Shown here: positions 1 through 5,002 of the stretch, piece after piece
Layout of the letters: the number at the start of each line of letters is the position of its first letter
Position numbering within the stretch: position 1 is the stretch's first letter
DNA from: Bacteroidota bacterium
Lineage (GTDB): Bacteria > Bacteroidota > Bacteroidia > Flavobacteriales > Flavobacteriaceae
Direction: 5' to 3'
Length of the DNA stretch: 5,002 bases
NCBI GenBank assembly: GCA_024280815.1
Contig: JAJRPL010000197.1
Coordinates: forward strand, 1 to 5,002
Notes under the pieces: generated by a model
What the model saw: the letters and a program-made list of their open reading frames with translations, nothing else
What the model was told of the DNA's origin: nothing
Database searches by the model: none
Position numbers and translations under genes: made by a program

Positions 1-54
1 ACATTTGATTGATTATTAATTACTTATATCGTCTGAATTTTGTAACTTGCAAAC

Positions 55-426
55 ATGATAGCTCTAGACAAAGTAGAAAACCAAAATTTTATACAAAAAT
101 CAGTATCCTATATTGAGAACTTGGGTTATGAAAATATCAAAGCAGATATTGAGGGGTATGACACTCCCAAAGCTTATCATAAAAAAGGAAGTGACTTTAT
201 TATTACCCCAGATATTGTAGCTGAAAAAGCAGGAAGAAAGCATTTTTTTGAAATCAGTTTAAAGTCTGAAAGCCCCAATTTATTAAAGTCAAAATGGAGA
301 TTTCTAGATGTACTGACTCGAATGAAAGACAATCGTTTTAAGATTATTACCTATAGAGGTCATTATAAGTTTACCCAAGATATGCTTGATGATATCAATC
401 TTATCAAAGACATTATAAAACTATAA
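55..426 (+). CDS. Small PD-(D/E)XK nuclease-like hypothetical protein
   Basis: This gene encodes a 123-residue soluble protein that I cannot name. Nothing suggests a signal peptide or membrane segment. The middle reads TPDIVAEKAGRKHFFEISLK (residues 51-70), which resembles the core of PD-(D/E)XK nucleases such as archaeal Hjc-like resolvases: Pro52-Asp53, a charged turn, then a hydrophobic strand ending in an acidic residue. In the canonical form the strand ends E-x-K. Here it reads E66-I-S68-L-K70, so the usual lysine position holds serine and a lysine lies two residues later. An alpha/beta region with Trp81 and the RFKIITYRGHYKF segment (94-106) follows. The start is well supported, because the in-frame TAA at 43-45 leaves ATG 55 as the first start codon. 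The gene is convergent with mscL, with 7 bp between stops. A DNA-cleaving role is inferred from motif shape only; it may be an inactive or purely structural relative. Confidence 0.8.
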   Translation: MIALDKVENQNFIQKSVSYIENLGYENIKADIEGYDTPKAYHKKGSDFIITPDIVAEKAGRKHFFEISLKSESPNLLKSKWRFLDVLTRMKDNRFKIITYRGHYKFTQDMLDDINLIKDIIKL

Positions 427-433
427 GTCATTA

Positions 434-886
434 CTATTTTTTCTTAAAATTCATTTTCAACAACTCATTTTGCTCTTGTAACAGTTCTGTTAAATCTGTA
501 AGCAATTGAATATCTTTAGGGGTTTCTACCGTAGTATCCTTTGTGTCTTGAGCTTTACTACGTAATCTATTCATAAACTTTACTACAATAAAAATAGTAA
601 AACCAATTATCATAAAGTCTAATAAAGCTTCACTTAATGCTCCATAACCAATTGCAACTTCTTCTGTCACTACATTTTTTGAATTATCTAACACAGCATC
701 ACGAAGAATAATTCGTTTGTTCTGAAAATTAATACCATTAGTCAATAAAGACAATGGAGGCATCATCACTTTTTTCACCAACACATCAATAACCTTATTA
801 AAAGATGCACCGATAATAATACCTATGGCCATATCCATCATATTCCCTTTAACTGCGAACTCTTTAAATTCTTTAAATAATTTCAT
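434..886 (-). CDS. mscL: Large-conductance mechanosensitive channel MscL
   Basis: MscL is a homopentameric inner-membrane channel that opens under membrane tension and releases solutes during hypo-osmotic shock. The 150-residue product has the family layout. There is an N-terminal amphipathic segment, then the family signature around KGNMMDMAIGIIIGASFNKV (residues 13-32) leading into the pore-lining TM1 (about 16-45). MMPPLSLL follows at 41-48. A periplasmic loop spans about 49-78, TM2 lies at about 79-105 (from IGYGALSEALLDFMIIGFTI), and a charged C-terminal helix lies at about 125-147. It is slightly longer than the E. coli protein because of the polar linker and tail. The ATG at 886 begins directly before the conserved KLFKEFKEFAVKGN segment, so the start is convincing. 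No Shine-Dalgarno sequence is visible; the leader is A-rich, as is usual in Bacteroidota. It is apparently monocistronic, convergent with the gene at 55-426. Confidence 0.97.
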   Translation of the reverse strand: MKLFKEFKEFAVKGNMMDMAIGIIIGASFNKVIDVLVKKVMMPPLSLLTNGINFQNKRIILRDAVLDNSKNVVTEEVAIGYGALSEALLDFMIIGFTIFIVVKFMNRLRSKAQDTKDTTVETPKDIQLLTDLTELLQEQNELLKMNFKKK

Positions 887-902
887 GTGTTTATATTTAT
901 TA

Positions 903-917
903 CCTGTCTGTCACAGG
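903..917. promoter_or_regulatory. Short inverted repeat in the mscL leader
   Basis: CCTGT-CTGTC-ACAGG forms a perfect 5-bp stem with a 5-base loop, 17 to 31 bp upstream of the mscL ATG. It is the most GC-rich patch in an AT-rich leader. It could be a protein-binding site or a small hairpin in the 5' untranslated region. There is no direct evidence of function, and a stem this short can occur by chance. Confidence 0.25.
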
Positions 918-951
918 CTGGTTTTTAATTGTCAAAAAAAATAGCGGACTT

Positions 952-978
952 GGTTAAAAGTTTTAAACTTTGGGTTAA
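952..978. promoter_or_regulatory. AT-rich palindrome flanked by GGTTAA direct repeats
   Basis: AAAGTTT-T-AAACTTT at 957-971 is a perfect inverted repeat with 7-bp arms around one central base. GGTTAA occurs at 952-957 and again at 973-978, 21 bp apart, which is about two helical turns. The site lies in the gap upstream of mscL and could be an operator for it. It contains too little G and C and no terminal T run, so it is not a convincing terminator for the gene at 1022-1450. Functional assignment is inference only. Confidence 0.3.
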
Positions 979-997
979 TCAATTAGTAGTAATTACC

Positions 998-1021
998 TAT
1001 ACAAAGTGTTAGCAATAGTTG
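998..1021 (-). repeat. Intergenic repeat copy A, diverged
   Basis: The plus strand reads TATAC-AAA-GTGTT-AGCAATAGTTG. It aligns with copy B (1580-1603) at TATAC, GTGTT, the following GC and A, and the closing GTT, in the same orientation. It begins immediately after the TGA stop of the minus-strand gene at 1022-1450, just as copy B lies directly after the stop of the ABC ATPase gene. It is clearly more diverged than copies B and C are from each other, and its membership of the family rests partly on its position. Confidence 0.45.
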
Positions 1022-1450
1022 TCAATTCAAATCAAATTCTTTAATCAATTCATCACGCTCTTTCTTTCTCTTTTTTGATGATTTAAATAGAGGAATTGAA
1101 ACCCCAGCACTTACTACCCCTAATCCAATAGATATTCCTCCAATAGTTTCTTGAATAGCCCTCCCCATTCCGTCATTGGCTTTATCATATGTTAATGCAA
1201 CAATTCCGTAAGCAGTAGTTAATATTGAAAGTGAAGTCAAAATAATTCCTGTTCTTTTATTCTTTATTCTTTTCTTATCAAGAATCAATATTTTATTTAG
1301 ATCATTTTGAATATTTAAATTATTCAATTCTAATTTTTCCGTTTTGATATTAAATTCATTTAATTTTAAAATATTCTTCTCTGATAATTCTTGAGAATTT
1401 CCAATAATATATGAAATTAATAAAATCAATAACGTTATTTTTTTTATCAT
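1022..1450 (-). CDS. Exported or membrane-anchored protein of unknown function
   Basis: I do not recognise this 142-residue protein. Residues 1-20 (MIKKITLLILLISYIIGNSQ) look like a signal peptide or N-terminal anchor: a lysine-rich start, a hydrophobic core, then small or polar residues. Residues about 22-64 are rich in Leu, Ile, Asn and Lys with heptad-like spacing and probably form a helix or coiled coil. Two hydrophobic segments follow. TGIILTSLSILTTAYGIVAL lies at about 67-86, and a glycine-rich stretch at about 103-122 contains TIGGISIGLGVVSAGVSIPL. The C-terminal tail (123-142) is strongly charged. The glycine-rich pair suggests a membrane hairpin. The ATG at 1450 directly precedes the signal-like segment, so the start is plausible. 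Base composition is very AT-rich, like the ABC genes and unlike the peptidase gene. It is separated from the ABC ATPase by a 138-bp repeat element and may be an independently acquired gene. No function can be assigned. Confidence 0.75.
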   Translation of the reverse strand: MIKKITLLILLISYIIGNSQELSEKNILKLNEFNIKTEKLELNNLNIQNDLNKILILDKKRIKNKRTGIILTSLSILTTAYGIVALTYDKANDGMGRAIQETIGGISIGLGVVSAGVSIPLFKSSKKRKKERDELIKEFDLN

Positions 1451-1531
1451 TTTTCTTAATTTTTATAACGGTTTGTGTAAGACTTCGTTGCGTGAATTTA
1501 GCGATTAACTTCATAAGTACAAAACCAACTT

Positions 1532-1551
1532 GAAAATCCGATAGGATTTTC
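1532..1551. other. Perfect 8-bp stem, 4-base loop hairpin
   Basis: GAAAATCC (1532-1539), loop GATA (1540-1543) and GGATTTTC (1544-1551) form an exact stem. The structure can be extended by ACTT (1528-1531) pairing with AAGT (1554-1557) across a two-base bulge (1552-1553). On the minus transcript the stem is followed by AAGTTGG, not a U run, so it does not look like a standard intrinsic terminator. It could still stabilise the 3' end of the ABC transporter message or serve as the folded part of the surrounding element. Confidence 0.45.
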
Positions 1552-1579
1552 CTAAGTAAACACAGAACAAGCAATTAAT

Positions 1580-1603
1580 TATATACGGTGTTGCCAACCG
1601 TTA
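1580..1603 (-). repeat. Intergenic repeat copy B
   Basis: The plus strand carries TATATACGGT then GTTGCCAACC then GTTA. It includes an internal palindrome, ACGGT (1585-1589) and ACCGT (1597-1601), around the loop GTTGCCA. GTTGCCAACC is the exact reverse complement of GGTTGGCAAC in copy C, 1.6 kb away. The copy lies one base beyond the TAA stop of the ABC ATPase gene and forms the right end of the 138-bp element. Confidence 0.6.
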
Positions 1604-1604
1604 T

Positions 1605-2285
1605 TTATTTCAACTCAAGTTTGTCAATTCTATTACCTACTGTAAATTCTTTCATTTCCTTTTCGAGTTTATTAAAATCCACTTGTTCTACTTTCTTTAT
1701 AATTTCTCCGTTTTTCATTAAATAAATTTCATCACACGTATTCGCTAAAGTCGAAAATATATGAGATGAAATAATTACTGTTTTTTCTAATTTTTTAAAC
1801 CTTTGTATAATTTCAGTTATAATTAAATTACTTTGTATATCAACACCATTGAAAGGTTCGTCCAAAATAAATACATTATTTTCCTGTAAAAGTATCGCTG
1901 TTAGAGCCAATTTATTTTTCATTCCAGTAGAGTAGGTTGAAGCATATTGATTTAACGGTAAATCAAATATGTTTTTGTCCTCAATATTGGATAGTTCTAT
2001 TTGTCTTGCGTTAGCAAGTAGTTGTATGTATTCTTTTCCGGTAATTTTAGAGAAAAAGAACGGTTCTGTTAACAAAAGTCCTAAATGGTCTTTTAATTTA
2101 GTATAGTCAGATGAGATATTTCCTTTATAATTTTCAAGTCCTGAAATGCACCTAAATAGAGTTGTTTTTCCTGCTCCATTTTCTCCAACAATGCCATATA
2201 TTTTTCCTTTCTTAAATTCTAAATCTATTGAATTTAGAACTTGATTTTTACCATAAAACTTTGATAATCTTTCAATTTTAATCAT
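1605..2285 (-). CDS. ABC transporter ATP-binding protein
   Basis: This 226-residue protein is a single nucleotide-binding domain that powers a membrane transporter by ATP hydrolysis on the cytoplasmic side. The Walker A motif GENGAGKTT is at residues 34-42, the signature motif is the degenerate YSTGM at 118-122 in place of LSGGQ, the Walker B motif is VFILDEP (138-144) with catalytic Glu143, the D-loop contains Gly147-Val-Asp149, and the switch histidine is His175 in SSH. The Q-loop reads LTEPFFF around 72-78, with glutamate where glutamine is usual; I associate this with bacitracin- and lantibiotic-type exporters (BcrA group). The length is typical for a compact single-domain ATPase. The ATG overlaps the end of the permease frame by 8 bp, indicating translational coupling and a shared complex. 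Export is the likely direction, but the substrate is unknown. Confidence 0.93.
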   Translation of the reverse strand: MIKIERLSKFYGKNQVLNSIDLEFKKGKIYGIVGENGAGKTTLFRCISGLENYKGNISSDYTKLKDHLGLLLTEPFFFSKITGKEYIQLLANARQIELSNIEDKNIFDLPLNQYASTYSTGMKNKLALTAILLQENNVFILDEPFNGVDIQSNLIITEIIQRFKKLEKTVIISSHIFSTLANTCDEIYLMKNGEIIKKVEQVDFNKLEKEMKEFTVGNRIDKLELK

Positions 2286-3197
2286 TTAAAATGGCATTTA
2301 ATTTTTTAATAGATTGGGAATAAAAAAGAGGAATAAATATTAAAAGTATTGGCGGAAACATAAAACATGCTGCAATTAAAACTCCTTGTGACATATTCAT
2401 TTCATTTGGAAAAGATGAATATTTAGCGAAAATTATTGTAGTGAGATAAGCATAACACAAAATAAAAAGACAATTAAAATATTTATTTCATTAAAAAAAT
2501 AAATAGCTAAAGTAATTATAATTGGTAAGATTAAAAGTGAAAAATAAACTAAACACGTTTTCATTTTTTCTAATAAAAATTCTTTTGAAGATAAATTGTA
2601 ATTCCAAACAAAATATTCGTTTTCTATTTTTGAATAATAAGAAAAGCAAGTTATTCCAATTAATAGCATAGAAAAAACACCAAGGTTAAAGTTTCCAACT
2701 GACACTGAAATATAAGTTAAGAAATAAGCTATTGGAAAAATATAAAATGTCTTTCTAAAGCCAACAGTAAATTCAAATGGTTTTTTACTAAATGGTGTTG
2801 GAATTGTTACATTAATATTTGTGCTGAAGTTGAAAAGAGTAATAATAACTACCGATAAGTTTAATATTATAGATAATATAAATTGTTTTTTATAAATTAA
2901 AAAAAGAGTAAAAGGTAAACAATAAATAACGTTTTCTATTATTCTTAATTTGTTGTATTTGTCTTTATTGAATATAGATTTTAAAAAATTATTTCTTTTA
3001 GGTTCACTTAATTTTGAAACGAAACTTAATGCAATTAATCCGTAAACATAATTAGCAAATTCTGTGTTTCCGAATAGATAATTGGACAGCAAAATAAATA
3101 CAAATGGTAAAAGTGTATATCCAATCAAAAGAGGAAGTCCGAAATCAATCATTTTCCTGTTTAGCATTTTAAATTGAAGTTGGAAATATTCTTTCAT
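2278..3197 (-). pseudogene. ABC transporter permease, split by a frameshift
   Basis: This is the membrane partner of the adjacent ATPase. The first part, from ATG 3197 to a stop at 2433, is 254 residues with several hydrophobic segments, for example FGLPLLIGYTLLPFVFILL, FILSIILNLSVVIITLF and VYFSLLILPIIITLAIYFF. It also has a PTPFSKKPFEFTVGFRKTF segment between membrane spans. The remainder, with KYSSFPNEMNMSQG then a hydrophobic FPPILLIFIPLFY and a basic tail, continues in another frame down to 2278. From memory of Bacteroidota permeases of this type, that C-terminus is the expected one. One extra base in the A runs at 2459-2462 or 2464-2468 (T runs on the coding strand) would restore a continuous protein of about 306 residues. 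A sequencing error, a real null mutation and frameshifting during translation are all possible. An in-frame TTG at 3224 lies within repeat copy C and is an unlikely start. Confidence 0.75.
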
Positions 3198-3211
3198 TCG
3201 CAATTTTTGTC

Positions 3212-3234
3212 TAATGGTTGGCAACGTAGATATA
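3212..3234 (+). repeat. Intergenic repeat copy C, inverted
   Basis: The plus strand reads TAATGGTTGGCAAC followed by GTAGATATA. Its GGTTGGCAAC core (3216-3225) is the exact reverse complement of copy B's core, and the flanks TAA(C/T) and GTA...TATA also match with a short gap. It occupies most of the 40-bp gap between the stop of the prolyl oligopeptidase gene and the permease ATG. With copy B it places the whole ABC module between inverted repeats. Confidence 0.55.
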
Positions 3235-3237
3235 AAA

Positions 3238-5002
3238 TTACCTCAACTCTTTAATCCCCATACTAAACAAAGTAAAGCCAAAAATATCAGCATATTGCTC
3301 AATGATTTTACTGATAGGTGTACCAGCACCATGACCAGCATTGGTTTCAATACGTATCAGTACAGGGTTGTCGCCAGTTTGTTTGGCTTGTAGTTCAGCC
3401 GAAAATTTAAAACTATGTGCGGGTACAACTCTGTCATCATGGTCTCCTGTGGTGATTAAAGTTGCTGGATAATGCACACCTTTTTTTACATTATGTACAG
3501 GTGAGTACCCTTTAATATATTCAAACATTTCTTTGCTTTGTTCTGAAGTACCATAATCATACGCCCAACCTGCCCCAGCAGTAAAGGTATGATAACGTAA
3601 CATGTCTAAAACACCTACACCTGGTAAGGCTACTTTCATCAAATCTGGACGTTGAGTCATGGTTGCACCTACTAGCAATCCGCCATTTGAACGACCAGAA
3701 ATAGCCAAGTAATCTGTAGATGTATAGTTGTTTTTAATTAAGAATTCTGCAGCAGCAATAAAATCATCAAACACATTTTGTTTTTGTAATTGGGTGCCTG
3801 CTTTATGCCATGCTTTACCGTATTCACCACCACCACGTAAATTAGGTACAGCATAAATACCGCCTTGTTCCATCCAAACCACATTGGCAACGCTAAAACT
3901 TGGAGTCAGGCTAATATTGAAGCCACCATAACCATATAACATGGTTGGGTTTTTACCATTGAGTTCAATGCCTTTTTTATGGGTAATAATCATCGGTATT
4001 TTTGTGCCATCTTTTGAAGTATAAAATATCTGTTTCGATTCGTAGTCATCAGGATTAAAATCAATAGCAGATTTTTTATATACATCATAAGTTCCTGCCT
4101 TTGGGTCAAATTTATAAATGGTTGAAGGATTGGTATAATTGGTAAATGAAAAATAAAGTGCCTCAGCATCTTTTTTTCCTCCAAAACTGCCAACACTACC
4201 TATACCAGGTAATTTAATCTCTCTTAGCTGTTTGCCATCCATATCATATTGATAAACTTTTGAAACGGCATCAATCATATATTCGGCAAATAGATAGCCT
4301 GCACCTGTACTAGGACTCAACACATTTTTAGTTTCAGGAATAAAGTCTTTCCAGTTTACAGATGAAGGGTTTGAAGCATCTACCGTAACAATCTTTTTGT
4401 TGGGTGCATTTAAATTTGTAACAATATAGAGTTTAGAACCCAAATTATCTAATACATAACTGTCACTATCGTACTTATCAGTCATGGGAATCAATTTACT
4501 GTTGGGTATTGTCAAATCTTTAATAAATAATTTATTACCTGATGTTGAGGTAGAAGCTGAAACAATCAAAAAACGGTCATCTTCTGTTACTGAACCGCCT
4601 ACATACCTATTTTTTTCAGCGTCAACACCTCCAAAAATGATTTGATCTTCTTTTTGAGGGGTGCCTAGTTTGTGATAATATAATTTGTGTTGGTCGGTCT
4701 TTGCAGACAATTCACTCCCTTTAGGTTTGTCATAGCTAGAATAGTAAAAACCCTCATTACCTTTCCAAGAAACACCACTAAATTTTACATCAATAATGGT
4801 ATCGCCTTTTATTTCTTTAGAGATGGCATCCATTATAATAACTTTCCGCCAATCAGAACCACCTTCTGAAATAGTATATGCTGCAATTTTACCATTTTTA
4901 GAAAAACGTAAAGATCCTAAAGAAGTAGTACCATCTTTAGAAAAAGTATTAGGATCTAAAAAGACTTCTGGTTCATTTTGGTCTTTCTGACGATAGACTA
5001 CA
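3238..5002 (-). CDS. Prolyl oligopeptidase (S9A serine peptidase), 5' end outside window
   Basis: The enzyme cleaves short peptides after proline (EC 3.4.21.26 family). In flavobacteria it is typically exported, but the N-terminus that would show this lies beyond the window. The frame stays open to the right edge, giving 587 residues of a protein usually near 700. The Met codon at 4833 is internal, because recognisable sequence such as VVYRQKDQNEPEVFLDPN continues upstream. The N-terminal part is the seven-bladed beta-propeller that limits substrate size. The C-terminal part is the alpha/beta-hydrolase domain, with GYGGF, the family-typical RGGGEYGKAWHKAG, and the nucleophile serine in SGRSNGG (codon 3688-3690). 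The acid lies in GDHDDRV (codons 3433-3438 encode its two adjacent Asp residues), and the histidine is in AGHGAG (codon 3331-3333). All triad elements are present, so the enzyme is probably active. Its GC content is clearly higher than that of the neighbouring ABC genes. Confidence 0.95.
   Translation of the reverse strand, partial: VVYRQKDQNEPEVFLDPNTFSKDGTTSLGSLRFSKNGKIAAYTISEGGSDWRKVIIMDAISKEIKGDTIIDVKFSGVSWKGNEGFYYSSYDKPKGSELSAKTDQHKLYYHKLGTPQKEDQIIFGGVDAEKNRYVGGSVTEDDRFLIVSASTSTSGNKLFIKDLTIPNSKLIPMTDKYDSDSYVLDNLGSKLYIVTNLNAPNKKIVTVDASNPSSVNWKDFIPETKNVLSPSTGAGYLFAEYMIDAVSKVYQYDMDGKQLREIKLPGIGSVGSFGGKKDAEALYFSFTNYTNPSTIYKFDPKAGTYDVYKKSAIDFNPDDYESKQIFYTSKDGTKIPMIITHKKGIELNGKNPTMLYGYGGFNISLTPSFSVANVVWMEQGGIYAVPNLRGGGEYGKAWHKAGTQLQKQNVFDDFIAAAEFLIKNNYTSTDYLAISGRSNGGLLVGATMTQRPDLMKVALPGVGVLDMLRYHTFTAGAGWAYDYGTSEQSKEMFEYIKGYSPVHNVKKGVHYPATLITTGDHDDRVVPAHSFKFSAELQAKQTGDNPVLIRIETNAGHGAGTPISKIIEQYADIFGFTLFSMGIKELR

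Larger units (their letters stand above)
1466..1603. repeat. 138-bp element with terminal inverted repeats and central hairpin
   Basis: The element begins with TAACGGTT (1466-1473) and ends with its exact reverse complement AACCGTTA (1596-1603). Inside is a perfect 8-bp stem, GAAAATCC-GATA-GGATTTTC (1532-1551), and the right end contains repeat copy B. It fills almost all of the gap between the stop of the ABC ATPase gene and the start of the gene at 1022-1450. It encodes no convincing protein; the open frame across 1356-1574 mostly overlaps the real gene and looks random. The architecture resembles a small non-autonomous mobile element or a structured recombination site. No flanking target-site duplication is evident. 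Confidence 0.5.

Noticed and set aside
1..54. Possible Bacteroidota promoter (TTG near 5-11 and TGAATTTTG or TAACTTGC near 34-50) ahead of the first gene
   Set aside because: Neither candidate matches the TAnnTTTG -7 consensus exactly and the spacing is poor. The other intergenic regions also showed no exact match with a suitable -33 box.
1532..1551. Intrinsic terminator for the ABC transporter genes
   Set aside because: The stem is perfect but AT-rich and lacks a following U run on the minus transcript, so it is listed only as a hairpin.
1356..1574. Minus-strand 72-residue open frame
   Set aside because: It overlaps the better-supported gene at 1022-1450 in another frame, runs through the repeat element, and has no recognisable domain.
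1580..1603. Integron attC recombination site
   Set aside because: The GTTGGCA and TGCCAAC cores do not fit the GTTRRRY and RYYYAAC consensus, and no integrase is present. The cassette-like placement is kept only as an analogy.
3198..3224. Permease start at TTG 3224, adding nine residues
   Set aside because: The TTG lies within repeat copy C, and the ATG at 3197 gives a sensible start (MKEYFQLQF).
3990..4196. Minus-strand 68-residue open frame inside the peptidase gene
   Set aside because: It is antiphase to a strongly conserved prolyl oligopeptidase frame and has random-looking sequence.
4831..4833. Start of the prolyl oligopeptidase at Met 4833
   Set aside because: The same frame is open to the window edge with family-like residues upstream, so this Met is internal and the gene is cut by the edge.
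4687..4990. Two plus-strand open frames opposite the peptidase gene (4687-4869 and 4796-4990)
   Set aside because: Both lie antisense to the conserved peptidase frame and have no domain or start context of their own.

Overview
The window looks like chromosomal DNA from a low-GC member of the Bacteroidota, most likely Flavobacteriia. The evidence is the AT-rich composition, the absence of Shine-Dalgarno-like sequences ahead of the genes, a secreted-type prolyl oligopeptidase resembling the flavobacterial enzyme, and an ABC permease of a type I associate with Bacteroidota. This placement is inferred from protein character, not from a database search.

Layout, left to right. A small plus-strand gene (55-426) encodes a 123-residue protein that resembles a minimal PD-(D/E)XK nuclease fold with a variant active site. 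It ends 7 bp from the end of a convergent minus-strand gene, mscL (434-886), the large-conductance mechanosensitive channel. Every other gene is also on the minus strand. Upstream of mscL is a 135-bp gap with two short palindromes and the first copy of a small intergenic repeat. Next come a small exported or membrane-anchored protein of unknown function (1022-1450), a 138-bp intergenic element with 8-bp terminal inverted repeats and a perfect central hairpin (1466-1603), and a two-gene ABC transporter: ATPase at 1605-2285 and permease at 2278-3197. The permease is split by a single-base frameshift near 2459-2468. The right end is a prolyl oligopeptidase (3238 to the window edge) that has its catalytic triad but whose N-terminus lies outside the window.

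The genes do not form one pathway. The ATPase and permease clearly form one transporter unit, with overlapping stop and start, although its substrate cannot be read. The most unusual feature is the block between mscL and the peptidase (about 998-3237). It is visibly more AT-rich than the peptidase gene. It is bounded and subdivided by three copies of a ~24-bp repeat with core GTTGCCAAC or a degenerate form of it, each placed within a few bases of a stop codon. Two copies point the same way and the third is inverted, so the ABC module sits between inverted copies. This suggests cassette-like insertion between two housekeeping genes, but no recombinase or transposase is present and mobility is not demonstrated.

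No RNA gene, CRISPR array or complete insertion sequence was seen. No stretch longer than 300 bp lacks a gene.
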